This document shows, one piece after another, positions 32,625 to 41,114 of a stretch of DNA of 64,000 bases. The notes under the pieces are model-generated. The model searched no databases. It had not been told where the DNA came from and was given only the letters and a program-made list of their open reading frames with translations. Numbering within the stretch: position 1 is the stretch's first letter; each line of letters begins with the position of its first letter. Source of the stretch: Streptomyces tendae (GTDB lineage Bacteria > Actinomycetota > Actinomycetes > Streptomycetales > Streptomycetaceae); assembly GCF_008632955.1 (NCBI RefSeq), contig NZ_CP043959.1:4898001-4962000 (forward strand), given 5' to 3'. The translations under genes were made by a program, and so were the position numbers.

Positions 32625-33302
32625 GTGGCACCACGACCCTTGAACGAGATCGTCGAAGCGGGCTGGGCGCAGGCCCTCGAACCGGTGGCGGGACGGATCG
32701 CCGCGATGGGGGATTTCCTCCGCGCGGAGATCGCCGCGGGACGCACCTACCTCCCCGCGGGGGCGAACGTCCTGCGGGCCTTCCAGCAGCCCTTCGACGA
32801 GGTACGCGTCCTGATCGTCGGGCAGGATCCGTACCCCACCCCGGGGCACGCGGTGGGCCTGAGCTTCTCCGTCGCGCCCGACGTACGCCCCCTGCCCGGC
32901 AGCCTGATCAACATCTTCCGCGAGCTGAACGACGACCTGGGCCTGCCCCAGCCGTCGAACGGCGACCTCACCCCGTGGACCGAGCAGGGCGTGCTGCTGC
33001 TCAACAGGGCGCTCACGACGGCCCCGCGCAAGCCCGGTGCCCACCGCGGCAAGGGCTGGGAGGAGGTCACCGAGCAGGCGATACGCGCGCTGGCGGCGCG
33101 GGGCAAGCCCCTGGTCTCCGTCCTGTGGGGGCGTGACGCCCGCAACTGCCGCCCGCTGCTGGGTGATCTGCCGGCCGTGGAGTCGGCGCACCCGTCACCG
33201 ATGTCCGCGGACCGCGGGTTCTTCGGCTCGCGCCCGTTCAGCCGTGCCAACGACCTGTTGATCCGTCAGGGCGGGCAGCCGGTGGACTGGCGCCTGCCGT
33301 GA
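32625..33302 (+). CDS. ung: Uracil-DNA glycosylase
   Basis: A 225-residue family 1 uracil-DNA glycosylase that removes uracil from DNA in base excision repair. The water-activating loop GQDPYPTPGHAVGLSFSV has its Asp at about residue 68. VLLLNRALTT precedes the mid-region, and HPSPMSADRGFFGSRPFS (about 191-208) is the minor-groove intercalation loop. TAGGGT (32612-32617) lies 7 bases before the GTG start and there is no ribosome site: leaderless. It shares GTGA with the following kinase gene. Confidence 0.97.
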   Translation: MAPRPLNEIVEAGWAQALEPVAGRIAAMGDFLRAEIAAGRTYLPAGANVLRAFQQPFDEVRVLIVGQDPYPTPGHAVGLSFSVAPDVRPLPGSLINIFRELNDDLGLPQPSNGDLTPWTEQGVLLLNRALTTAPRKPGAHRGKGWEEVTEQAIRALAARGKPLVSVLWGRDARNCRPLLGDLPAVESAHPSPMSADRGFFGSRPFSRANDLLIRQGGQPVDWRLP

Positions 33303-34306
33303 CCGCGGCGGGTTACCTCGCCGTGGACTCCGGCGGCTCCGGCCTGCGGGCCGTCGTCGGAGTGCGCGGGCGGGGCGCGTTGGCCCGGGCGGTCTCGGAC
33401 GTGCCGGTGCGCACCGGCGACCGCGGCCTCGACCCCGGTCACTTCATGGAGCAACTGGTCCCGATGGCGCGGGTGTTGTGCGCCGAGGCCGGGCTGGAGC
33501 GCCTCGGCACGGCGGTGATCGGCGCGGCCGGGCTGGCCAGCCTGGGTGACGCGCTGCGCGCCGAGCTGCCGGGCGGGCTCGCCCGTGAACTGGGCGTGGA
33601 CCGCGTGGCGTTGGCCGCCGACGCGGTGACGGCGTACGTGGGTGCGCTCGGACCCCGGCCCGGTGCGGTGATCGCGGCGGGGACGGGTCTGATCGCGGTC
33701 GGCACCGATCTGGCCGGCTGGCGGCGGGCGGACGGCTGGGGCCATCTGCTCGGCGACTGCGGCGGCGGTGCGTGGATCGGGCGGGCGGGCCTGGAGGCCG
33801 CGCTGCGCGCGCACGACGGGCGGGACGGGGGCTCCGCGCGGCTGCTGGCGGCCGCCGAGGAGCTGTTCGGGCCGGTGACCGGGCTGCCCGGCCAGGTGTA
33901 CCCGCGGGACGACCGGGCGGCCGTGCTCGCCTCGTTCGCCCCGCGCGTGGGCGCGTGCGCGGTGGACGGTGACCCGGTGGCCGTGGACGTCCTGCGGGCG
34001 GCGGCCCGGCACATGGCCGATTCCGCCGCGGCCGTGTGCCCCGCCGAGGGTGAGCGTGTGGTCGGGTGCACCGGCGGTCTGTTCGGGCTCGGTGCCGCGC
34101 TTGTGGGGCCGCTGGACGAGCGGTTGGCGGAGCGGCTGCCCGGGGTGCGCCGAGTCGGCGCCGAAGGGGATCCGCTGCACGGCGCGGTGCGGATCGCCGA
34201 GGACCTCGCCGCAGGTCACCTGACTCTTCCGCGTGACGAGAAGATGCTGTGTGTGACCGGCGCGGGAGTCGAGGAGATCGCCCGCACGGCCGACCCCCGT
34301 ACGTAA
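33299..34306 (+). CDS. BadF/BadG/BcrA-type ATPase (N-acetylglucosamine kinase-like)
   Basis: A 335-residue ASKHA-fold kinase. Phosphate-1 loop YLAVDSGGSGLRAVVG (about residues 6-21), connect and phosphate-2 region PGAVIAAGTGLIAVGTDLAG (about 121-140), and the adenosine motif VVGCTGGLFGLG (about 258-269) match N-acetylglucosamine or glucosamine kinases of this family. DGWGHLLGDCGGGAWIGRAG is the family fingerprint. The GTG overlaps the ung stop, so it is co-translated with ung; the functional link is unclear. Confidence 0.92.
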   Translation: MTAAGYLAVDSGGSGLRAVVGVRGRGALARAVSDVPVRTGDRGLDPGHFMEQLVPMARVLCAEAGLERLGTAVIGAAGLASLGDALRAELPGGLARELGVDRVALAADAVTAYVGALGPRPGAVIAAGTGLIAVGTDLAGWRRADGWGHLLGDCGGGAWIGRAGLEAALRAHDGRDGGSARLLAAAEELFGPVTGLPGQVYPRDDRAAVLASFAPRVGACAVDGDPVAVDVLRAAARHMADSAAAVCPAEGERVVGCTGGLFGLGAALVGPLDERLAERLPGVRRVGAEGDPLHGAVRIAEDLAAGHLTLPRDEKMLCVTGAGVEEIARTADPRT

Positions 34307-34378
34307 CTCATCCGACAAAACCGGACGGATACCGCTCACCTGCACCCTCCCGAACAGGGAGCCCGGGAAGCCACTAAC

Positions 34379-35311
34379 ATGCCGCAACATGAGCACCCCC
34401 ACTGGGCCGCGTCCGGCCTGCCCGTACGAATGCCGCGCCCCCGCCAGCCCGGACGGCACCGCCGTCCCGAACCCCTGGTGGCTCCCGAGGACGCGCCCGC
34501 GCTCGTCCTCGCCGTGCCGGGTACGCCCAGTAGTGCCACCCGCTCGCTCGCCGACGAGGTCGTGAGCATCGCACGTTCCGAGCTGCCCGGTCTCGACGCC
34601 CGGATCGGCCACCTCGACGGCGACGACGAGGAGTACCCCTCGCTGACGTACGTCCTCGCCCGCGCGGCCGAGGAGCGCACCGCCCGTTACGAGCAGGCGC
34701 GCGCCGCCGGCTCGGACGTCAAGGAGCCCGACGGCCCGGTCGCCGTCGTCGTCCCGCTGCTCGCCGGCCCGGACAGCGCGCTGCTGCGCCAGATCCGCCA
34801 GGCCGTGATGGACAGCCGGGTCGCCGCCGAGCTGACCGATGTGCTGGGCCCGCACCCGCTGCTCGCCGAGGCGTTGCACGTGCGGCTGTCCGAGGCGGGT
34901 CTGGCGCGTGCCGACCGCGCCCGGCTGTTCACCGTGGCGACCGCCGCGGACGGCATCATCCTCGCGTCCGTGGGCGGCGACGAGGCGGTGCAGGCGGCCG
35001 GTATCACCGGCATGCTGCTCGCCGCGCGCCTCGCCGTGCCGGTGATGGCCGCGGCCCTCGACCAGGAGGGCTCCATCGCCTCCGTGGCCGAGCAGCTGCG
35101 CAACGCCGGTTCGCAGCAGCTGGCGCTGGCGCCGTACCTGATCGGCCCGGAGATCGACGGCTCGCTGGTGGAGGAGGCCGCGAAGGAGGCGGGCTGCCCC
35201 GCGTCCGAGGCGCTGGGCCCGTACCCGGCGATCGGCAAGCTGGCCCTCGCCAAGTACACGACCGCCCTGGGCATCGCCCCGCAGCAGGCCCAGAGCACGC
35301 CGGCCCACTGA
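34379..35311 (+). CDS. CbiX/sirohydrochlorin cobaltochelatase-like protein
   Basis: The 310-residue open frame contains two CbiX-type halves: ALVLAVPGTPSSATRSLADE (about residues 41-60) and AVVVPLLAGPDSALLRQIRQ, then ILASVGGDEAVQAAGITGM. CbiX inserts metal into sirohydrochlorin. The usual metal His pair is not evident, so activity is uncertain. A second ATG at 34389, 8 bases after TAACAT, looks like the natural leaderless start but is out of frame. One base missing in GGGCCGCG (34404-34411) would join it to SGLPVRMPRPRQ. The annotated ATG at 34379 may be an artefact. Confidence 0.85.
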   Translation: MPQHEHPHWAASGLPVRMPRPRQPGRHRRPEPLVAPEDAPALVLAVPGTPSSATRSLADEVVSIARSELPGLDARIGHLDGDDEEYPSLTYVLARAAEERTARYEQARAAGSDVKEPDGPVAVVVPLLAGPDSALLRQIRQAVMDSRVAAELTDVLGPHPLLAEALHVRLSEAGLARADRARLFTVATAADGIILASVGGDEAVQAAGITGMLLAARLAVPVMAAALDQEGSIASVAEQLRNAGSQQLALAPYLIGPEIDGSLVEEAAKEAGCPASEALGPYPAIGKLALAKYTTALGIAPQQAQSTPAH

Positions 35312-35337
35312 CACCAGTCATCCCCGCAGGACGCCGA

Positions 35338-35371
35338 AAGGGCCCGCTCCGATCAACCGGAGCGGGCCCTT
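35338..35371. terminator. Stem-loop after chelatase
   Basis: AAGGGCCCGCTCCG (35338-35351) pairs perfectly with 35358-35371; 6-base loop. Confidence 0.85.
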
Positions 35372-35921
35372 CGACGTACGCGGCGCACGGCGCCGACCGC
35401 GCTCGGCCACGGTGCCTCACGCCCCACGGCGGGACCCCGTGACGCGGTCGGCCCGCGTCGGCCCGGGCGGTTCGGGTTTCGTGAGCACAGGGCCTGCTCG
35501 TGTCCGGGCAGGCCTGTACCCGGAGAGCCGACACCACCGGCCGCGGCGGCATGTCCCGGACCTCGCGCGCCACCCAGGTCGGAAGGCGGCGTCGGCCGGT
35601 CGGGTACGCGTCGGCCCATCCGACGCACCACGGAAGCGGCCGCCCGGCTGTCACTGTGACGGGCACGTGGCCCGACGGCGGTGCACGCGGGCGAGGCTCG
35701 ACTGAGCGCGTTGTCGCGCCCTCCGGCTGCGACGCGGAGCCGCGTCCGGCGCGCCCCAGGTGTGTGAGCCGAGCCGGGGGCGGCGGGCCGCGCCCGGCGG
35801 CACGCCCGGCGCTGGCGTCCACCGGCGCGCTGCTCGCGGCGGGCTCCGCCGGGCCACGCAGGCGGGCCCCCCGCGTCAGTGGGGCTCAGGCTCATGGAAA
35901 TGGGCCTGCGGGCCGGGCGGG
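35372..35921. other. 550-bp gap without a recognisable gene
   Basis: Open frames exist on both strands but none has a plausible start with a ribosome site, consistent third-position bias or a recognisable family. The only symmetric element I see is GTCAC-T-GTGAC (35650-35660). It may be decayed coding sequence or a long untranslated region. Confidence 0.5.
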
Positions 35922-37409
35922 TCAGGTGCCTACGAGGGGGGAGCCCGGTGGGGTGCGGAGGGGGGTGGAGAGTTCGGCGAGGGCCCGTTCCAGGCTGTGG
36001 AGGTGGGCCAGGGCCGGTTCCGTCGCGGGCGGCGCCGTGCGGACCACGATGTCCCGGCCGCCCGTGAGGGCCTCGACGGCCGCCTCGACGCGCCAGCAGG
36101 CCGCGGCCAGGCGGGCGTCGTGCGAGGCCTCCGGGTCGGCGGCGACGGCGACGAGGCCGCGGATCTCCCGGGCGCAGTCGTCGAGCAGCGCGAGTACCCG
36201 GCGCGCCCGCCGCTTGCGGCCGAGCATGGGGTTGAGCGGGTGCACGAGCGGCGCCACCGACAGGCGTACCCGGGCGAGGAGCTGCTCCAGCTCCGTGACC
36301 GTGGGCGCCGGGTCGGCGTCCGGTGTCCCGGCGAGCCGTGCGGCCGTCTGCGCGGTGCAGGCGTGGACGCAGCGCAGCGCCCGCTGGATCCAGGCGTCGG
36401 TGACGCTGTGGGTGGACACCGGCAGCACGAACACCACCGCCAGGGCGGCGCCCAGCGCACCCACGCCGGTCTCCACCATCCGCAAACCCAGCAGGGCCGG
36501 CGTGAGCACGCCGAGGAGGCCGTAGAGCATGGCGGCGAGCACCGTCACCCAGAGCATCATCCAGGTGTACGAGACGGCCGCCGTGTAGAAGATGCCGAAG
36601 ACGGAGACGGCGACGACCAGGGCCGTGACCGGTCCGTCGCCGTGTGCGGGGACGGCGACGAGCAGCGCGAGCGCGGCGCCGACGACCGTGCCCAGCACCC
36701 GGCGGAAGCCGCGCACCAGGGTTTCGCCGCGCGAGGTGGTGTTGACGAAGACCCACCAGCTGGCGCCGACCGCCCAGTACCAGCGCTCCCCGGACACCAG
36801 CTGGCCCACGAGCAGGGCGAAGCCGGAGCCCGCGGTCGCCTGGACCGCCTGGCGGGTGGTGATGCGGGCCAGTCCGGTGCCGCCGGGCGGTGCCGGTACG
36901 ACCGCCGGGGGCAGCCGGCGCTCGTAGCACCACAGCCCGAACCGCACCGCCGCCGCGGTCCCCACGGACAGCAGCACGGAGACGCACAGCTCGGGGAGCT
37001 GGGCGGTGTCGGGGTGCAGGAACTGCGCCGCGAAGTAGGTCATGAAGGCGAAGACGCCCAGGCTGTGCCCGCGGGGCCCCCAGCGCCTGGCGTACACGCC
37101 CAGCCCGACCACGGCGAGGAAGGCGAGGTCGCGGGCGACCGGCTGGTCCTGGAGCAGCGCGGCGGCGGCGAGGACGGGCAGGCCGGCGGCGGGCAGCAAC
37201 CCCGTGGTGACGGCCTGCCCGCGGACGGTCGCGTCGGTGACGGTGAACAGGGCGAGGAGCGCGGCGAGCCCGCCGGTGATCATGCCGGTGAGCGAGTGCC
37301 CGGCGAGGCCGCAGACGACGACGGCCGACCCGATGCCGAGCACGGCCCGCGCCGCGAATCGCAGCCGGATCCGGCCCGGATCCGGAGCCATGAACACCTT
37401 CTTCAGCAC
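35922..37409 (-). CDS. FUSC family aromatic-acid-exporter-like membrane protein
   Basis: A 495-residue FUSC protein with two sets of membrane helices: RAVLGIGSAVVVCGLAG, MITGGLAALLALFTV and PVLAAAALLQ in the first half, and AVQATAGSGFALLVGQLVSG, YWAVGASWWVFVNTTSRGET and RVLGTVVGAALALLVAV in the second. A long cytoplasmic helical C-terminus follows. The motif TSRGETLVRGFRRVLGT is the FUSC signature. Its probable role is efflux of aromatic or organic acids. GTG 37409 follows AGGGGGCGG. It is divergent from an Lrp/AsnC regulator. Compare the frame-broken FUSC at 15865-17599. Confidence 0.9.
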   Translation of the reverse strand: MLKKVFMAPDPGRIRLRFAARAVLGIGSAVVVCGLAGHSLTGMITGGLAALLALFTVTDATVRGQAVTTGLLPAAGLPVLAAAALLQDQPVARDLAFLAVVGLGVYARRWGPRGHSLGVFAFMTYFAAQFLHPDTAQLPELCVSVLLSVGTAAAVRFGLWCYERRLPPAVVPAPPGGTGLARITTRQAVQATAGSGFALLVGQLVSGERWYWAVGASWWVFVNTTSRGETLVRGFRRVLGTVVGAALALLVAVPAHGDGPVTALVVAVSVFGIFYTAAVSYTWMMLWVTVLAAMLYGLLGVLTPALLGLRMVETGVGALGAALAVVFVLPVSTHSVTDAWIQRALRCVHACTAQTAARLAGTPDADPAPTVTELEQLLARVRLSVAPLVHPLNPMLGRKRRARRVLALLDDCAREIRGLVAVAADPEASHDARLAAACWRVEAAVEALTGGRDIVVRTAPPATEPALAHLHSLERALAELSTPLRTPPGSPLVGT

Positions 37410-37612
37410 CTACCGCCCCCTGGGAGTTCGTACGACCTGTGTCGTGGCATGAAAAAGGCGCCGCAGGTCCGCAGCGCCATTGACACACCCATATCAGCAT
37501 CCTTCCCGCCACTGGCTCAACCGACTCCGGATCGACTGGTCCGTTGGTACAGTCGTTCCGGCATCTCGACGGCCATCCCCGTGCCAATGGCCGACTTCGG
37601 AGCGACGACCGC

Positions 37613-38089
37613 GTGGCCGTGGACGAACTGGACACCCGCATCCTGCGGCTGCTGCTGGAGCAGCCGCGCACCAGCGTGCGCGAGTACGCCCGGCTCCTGG
37701 GCGTCGCGCGCGGCACGCTCCAGGCGCGGCTGGACCGCATGGAGCGCGACGGCGTGATCACCGGCACCGGCCCGGCCCTCTCCCCCGCCGCGCTGGGCCA
37801 CCCCGTGCTGGCGTTCGTGCACATCGAGGTCACCCAGGGGCACCTCGACGAGGTGGGGGACGCGCTGGCCGCCGTACCGGAGATCGTGGAGGCGTTCTCG
37901 ATCACCGGCGGCGGCGACCTGCTGACCCGGGTGGTGGCCCGCGACAACGCCCACCTGGAGGACGTGATCCAGAAGCTGATCGGACTGCCCGGCGTGGTCC
38001 GCACCCGCAGCGAGGTGGCGCTCAGGGAACGCGTCCCGCACCGGCTGCTGCCGCTGGTGGAGTCGATCGGCCGGACGGCACGGAAGTAG
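37613..38089 (+). CDS. Lrp/AsnC family transcriptional regulator
   Basis: A 158-residue regulator: VDELDTRILRLLLEQPRTSV begins the HTH, with EYARLLGVARGTLQARLDRM as the recognition region and the RAM ligand domain after (LAFVHIEVTQGHLDEVGDAL, FSITGGGDLLTRVVARDNAH). Lrp members sense amino acids or other small ligands. GTG 37613 follows GGAG at a slightly long spacing; GTG 37619 is also possible. The divergent FUSC exporter is a natural target (inference). Confidence 0.9.
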   Translation: MAVDELDTRILRLLLEQPRTSVREYARLLGVARGTLQARLDRMERDGVITGTGPALSPAALGHPVLAFVHIEVTQGHLDEVGDALAAVPEIVEAFSITGGGDLLTRVVARDNAHLEDVIQKLIGLPGVVRTRSEVALRERVPHRLLPLVESIGRTARK

Positions 38090-38108
38090 CCCCTGCCATG
38101 CTGGACCC

Positions 38109-38804
38109 ATGAGCGCACTCGGCACCCTCTCGGTCGTCTTCGATCTCGACGGAACACTCGTGGACAGCGAGCCGAACTACTTCGAAGCGGGCCGCAGGAC
38201 GCTCGCCGAACACGGCGTCCCGGACTTCTCCTGGGCGGAGCACGAGCGCTACGTCGGCATCAGCACCCGCGAGACGGTCACCGACTGGCGCAGCCGGTAC
38301 GGGCTGTCCGCGTCGGTGGACGAGCTGGTCGCGGTGAAGAACCGCCACTACCTCGAACTGGCCCGGACGAAGACGGATGTGTTCCCGCAGATGCGTACCT
38401 TCGTGGAACGGCTGGCGGGCGAGGGCGTTCCACTGGCCGTGGCGTCGGGTTCGTCGGCCGAGGCGATCGACGCGATCCTCTCCGGCACCGGCCTGGACGC
38501 GTATCTGCGCACCGTCGTGTCGGCCGACGAGGTCCCCCACGGCAAGCCGGCCCCGGACGTCTTCCTGGAGGCGGCGCGCAGGCTCGGCGCGCGGCCCGCG
38601 GACTGTGTGGTGGTCGAGGACGCGGCCCCGGGCGCGGCCGCGGCGCACGCGGCCGGGATGCGCTGCATCGCCGTCCCCTACGTCGCGGCGCAGGCCGACG
38701 CGCCGGAGTTCGCCACGGCCGGCCTGCTCCTGCGTGGCGGCCAGGCCGAGTTCACGGCGCGGGCCGCGCTCGACTGGCTGGCCGCCTCGGACCGACGCCC
38801 CTGA
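38109..38804 (+). CDS. HAD superfamily hydrolase (beta-phosphoglucomutase-like)
   Basis: A 231-residue HAD phosphatase: motif I VVFDLDGTLVDSEPNYFEAG (Asp nucleophile at about residue 11), a helical C1 cap, motif II VASGSSAEA (about 113-121), motif III Lys in VPHGKPAPDVF, and motif IV DCVVVEDAAPGAAAA. The pattern matches the beta-phosphoglucomutase/phosphatase branch; the sugar-phosphate substrate is unknown. CATGCT lies 6 bases before the ATG with no clear ribosome site, so the message may be leaderless. It follows the Lrp gene by 19 bases. Confidence 0.93.
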   Translation: MSALGTLSVVFDLDGTLVDSEPNYFEAGRRTLAEHGVPDFSWAEHERYVGISTRETVTDWRSRYGLSASVDELVAVKNRHYLELARTKTDVFPQMRTFVERLAGEGVPLAVASGSSAEAIDAILSGTGLDAYLRTVVSADEVPHGKPAPDVFLEAARRLGARPADCVVVEDAAPGAAAAHAAGMRCIAVPYVAAQADAPEFATAGLLLRGGQAEFTARAALDWLAASDRRP

Positions 38805-38859
38805 CGCGTCCGGGCGGTGTCGCGGCCGCGTCGCTCCGAGGCGGCCGAAAATTCTTTCC

Positions 38860-38884
38860 GGAACGGTGATTGTTACGCGCTCTC
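38860..38884 (+). promoter_or_regulatory. Candidate ECF sigma factor promoter
   Basis: GGAAC (38860-38864), 16 bases, then TCTC (38881-38884) resembles the sigma-E type promoters of Streptomyces (GGAAC-N16/17-TCT-like). It lies 46 bases before the DUF4142 gene. An envelope-stress link would suit an exported protein; assignment is by motif only. Confidence 0.35.
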
Positions 38885-38930
38885 CGTCCGTACTTCCTGG
38901 TGTTGGGCCGTTCTTATCCCAGGAGGCACG

Positions 38931-39680
38931 ATGCGCATCTCGCGCAGCACGGCAGGAACCGCGTTCGTGGGCGGAGCCATGATCCTCACCCTCACCGCGC
39001 TGGCCTATCCCACCATGCTGGGCGTACAGACCACTTCCACCAAGCCGGACCGGGTGGTCGCCAACACCAACTACGGCCCGCTGACCGAGGCGGACCGGGA
39101 CTTCGTGGTGAAGGTGCGTGCGGCCGGGCTGTGGGAGCACCCCCTGGGGCTGCTGGCGATGGAGCGGGGTACGACGCCCGAGATGAAGGAGGCGGGCGAG
39201 CACCTGGTCGTCGGCCACGGCCGGCTGGACGCCAGCTGCCGCAGAATATCCCTGGAGCTCGGCATCACGCTGCCGAACCAGGCGTCACCGCAGCAGCAGG
39301 GCTTCGTGGAGACAGTCAAGGCCACGAACGGCAAGGAGTTCGACTCCACGGCGGTGAACATCATGCGGGTGACCCACGGGCAGATCTTCCCCGCCATCGC
39401 CAACATCCGGGCCAACACCCGCAACACGCTGATCCGGCAGCTCGCGGACCAGGCCAACGACACCGTGCTCGACCACATCACGGTGCTGGAGAAGACGGGG
39501 CTGGTCAATCACGAGCAGGTCAACTTCCAGCAGACCAGCCCGCCGAAGCTGCCCCGCGAGCAGGTGACGCCGCCGGCGCCGCAGGCGGGCGCGCCGGTGC
39601 TGTCCCTGCCGATCCCCAAGGAGCTGGAGGACCTCAACACGGCCTCCCCGGCGCCGTCGCCGTCGCCGACGGTGCGGTAG
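38931..39680 (+). CDS. Exported DUF4142 domain protein
   Basis: A 249-residue protein with an N-terminal signal or anchor (RSTAGTAFVGGAMILTLTAL near residues 5-24) and a DUF4142 ferritin-like helical domain: LTEADRDFVVKVRAAGLWEH, EMKEAGEHLVVGHGRLD and FDSTAVNIMRVTHGQIFPAI. A Pro-rich tail ends PSPSPTVR. DUF4142 proteins are often extracytoplasmic; function unknown. The ATG follows AGGAGG. Confidence 0.9.
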   Translation: MRISRSTAGTAFVGGAMILTLTALAYPTMLGVQTTSTKPDRVVANTNYGPLTEADRDFVVKVRAAGLWEHPLGLLAMERGTTPEMKEAGEHLVVGHGRLDASCRRISLELGITLPNQASPQQQGFVETVKATNGKEFDSTAVNIMRVTHGQIFPAIANIRANTRNTLIRQLADQANDTVLDHITVLEKTGLVNHEQVNFQQTSPPKLPREQVTPPAPQAGAPVLSLPIPKELEDLNTASPAPSPSPTVR

Positions 39681-39698
39681 GGCGGTCGCGGGCCGCGG

Positions 39699-40466
39699 TC
39701 AGGACCTGCGGCGGGGCTTGCCCCGTCGCGGGTTCGTCGCCGAGCCGCCGGTTCCCGCCCGGCGGCCCCGTCCGCCGGCCCCGGCGGGCGGCTGCCGGCG
39801 ACGGCCCTCGACCCGGCCCTCGCCCTCGCGCTTCTTCTCCGGCGCCGGCTGCGGCCGGCGGCCGCGGGTGCTGTTGACGGTCCGGCCGCGCACGATCCCG
39901 ATGAAGTCCTCCACCAGGTCCGTGGTCTCCCCCTCGGGCCAGGACAGCGCCACGCTCGACGCGGGAGCCTCCTCCAGCGGGCGGTGGGCGAGGTCCTTGC
40001 GGTGGTGCAGCCGGGCCAGCGACAGCGGCACGACGAGCACGCCGATCCCGGCCGCGACCAGCTCGACGGCGTCGGCCGTGGTGGCGGGGCGCTCCAGGGC
40101 GGGCCGCCCGGGCAGGGTCTCCCAGTCGAGCACGTCGTCCAGCGGGTGCAGCACGATGTCGTCCGCGAGGTCCTCCAGGGTCACCGAGTCGGCCGCGGTG
40201 ACCACATGATCCTTGGGGACCACCACCACCGTCTGCTCGGTGTAGAGGGGGATGGCGCTGAGTACGGTCCGGTCGACGGGAAGCCGGACGAGGCCCGCGT
40301 CGGCGCCGCCGTCCAGCAGCAGCCCCTGCGCCGTGCCGACGGGCACCTGCGTGAGGGTCAGCGGGACGTCGGGCTGCCGCTCGTTCCAGACGCGCACCCA
40401 TTTGTCGGGCATCACACCGGGTACGTACACGAGCCGGAACGAGGGGGACACTTCCGAGCCTGTCAC
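39699..40466 (-). CDS. LysR-type effector-binding domain lacking the HTH, with basic tail
   Basis: A 255-residue protein that is just the periplasmic-binding-like effector domain of a LysR regulator: FRLVYVPGVMPDKWVRVWNE, PVGTAQGLLLDGGADAGLVR, VVVVPKDHVVTAADSVTLED and TTADAVELVAAGIGVLVVPL. The winged HTH that should precede it is absent. Instead there is a C-terminal, highly basic and disordered tail (KKREGEGRVEGRRRQPPAGA onward). TAACCT (40473-40478) is 6 bases before the GTG start: a leaderless message, which excludes a longer N-terminus. It is divergent from DUF5997. Confidence 0.85.
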   Translation of the reverse strand: MTGSEVSPSFRLVYVPGVMPDKWVRVWNERQPDVPLTLTQVPVGTAQGLLLDGGADAGLVRLPVDRTVLSAIPLYTEQTVVVVPKDHVVTAADSVTLEDLADDIVLHPLDDVLDWETLPGRPALERPATTADAVELVAAGIGVLVVPLSLARLHHRKDLAHRPLEEAPASSVALSWPEGETTDLVEDFIGIVRGRTVNSTRGRRPQPAPEKKREGEGRVEGRRRQPPAGAGGRGRRAGTGGSATNPRRGKPRRRS

Positions 40467-40524
40467 CTGGCCAGGTTACCGGCCGTGGTCGGCGGCCGTG
40501 CACACGCTCGATACCCTGGACGCC

Positions 40525-40917
40525 ATGACGCAGCACCAGAGCACCCAGACGATGAAGCCCGCGACCGCGGCGAAGAAGCTGGGTGTGTACCTCGATGCCA
40601 CCCCCGCCGAGTTCCAGGAGGGTGTCGTCTCACGCGCGGAACTGAACGCGCTCCAGACCGATCCGCCGCAGTGGCTGCGCGACCTCCGGCGTGACGGCCC
40701 GCACCCGCGCCCCGTGGTCGCGGCCAAGCTGGGCGTCTCCATCTCCGGTCTGGCGCGCGGCGGAGTGACCGAGCCGCTGACCACCGAGCAGATCGAGGCG
40801 CTGAAGCAGGAGCGTCCCGAGTGGCTGGAGCGTGAGCGCGCCACCCAGGCCGAGGTCCGCAAGGAGACGGCCCGGCTCAAGAAGCGCGACGCGGAGCGCG
40901 CGGAGCAGGACGACTGA
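40525..40917 (+). CDS. DUF5997 family protein
   Basis: A 130-residue soluble, helical and highly charged protein: MKPATAAKKLGVYLDATPAE (residues 10-29), SRAELNALQTDPPQWLRDLR, PRPVVAAKLGVSISGLARGG and a KKRDAERAEQDD tail. The AAKLGVSISGLARGGV stretch could be a small DNA-binding turn, but this is a guess. TACCCT (40512-40517) lies 7 bases before the ATG: leaderless. It is divergent, with only 58 bases between starts, from the HTH-less LysR domain, suggesting a paired function. Confidence 0.88.
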   Translation: MTQHQSTQTMKPATAAKKLGVYLDATPAEFQEGVVSRAELNALQTDPPQWLRDLRRDGPHPRPVVAAKLGVSISGLARGGVTEPLTTEQIEALKQERPEWLERERATQAEVRKETARLKKRDAERAEQDD

Positions 40918-40937
40918 CGTCCCGCGGGCACCCTCGG

Positions 40938-40970
40938 ACACCCCCAGCCGGTTCCCGGTCCCGGGGGTGT
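40938..40970. terminator. Stem-loop after DUF5997
   Basis: ACACCCCC (40938-40945) pairs with GGGGGTGT (40963-40970), with additional CCGG pairing in the loop. Confidence 0.6.
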
Positions 40971-41114
40971 TCTCGTCCCGCCATGGCCGGCGCCCGCGCC
41001 CCCACCGGAAACGTCGATCCGCCCCACCCCTTCCGATGGATAGAAATATCTACGAACATATGGCGCTACCGCACGCGCCCGGAGCGGCGCGGCCGACCGT
41101 GCCCGGGGTGGGAC

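Noticed and set aside
33266..35314. A 682-codon minus-strand frame
   Set aside because: It is antisense to the kinase and chelatase genes, which have clear motifs and codon bias on the plus strand.
35353..38157. A 934-codon minus-strand frame
   Set aside because: It crosses the FUSC gene in a different frame and reads as Arg/Pro-rich sequence; no start site or domain supports it.
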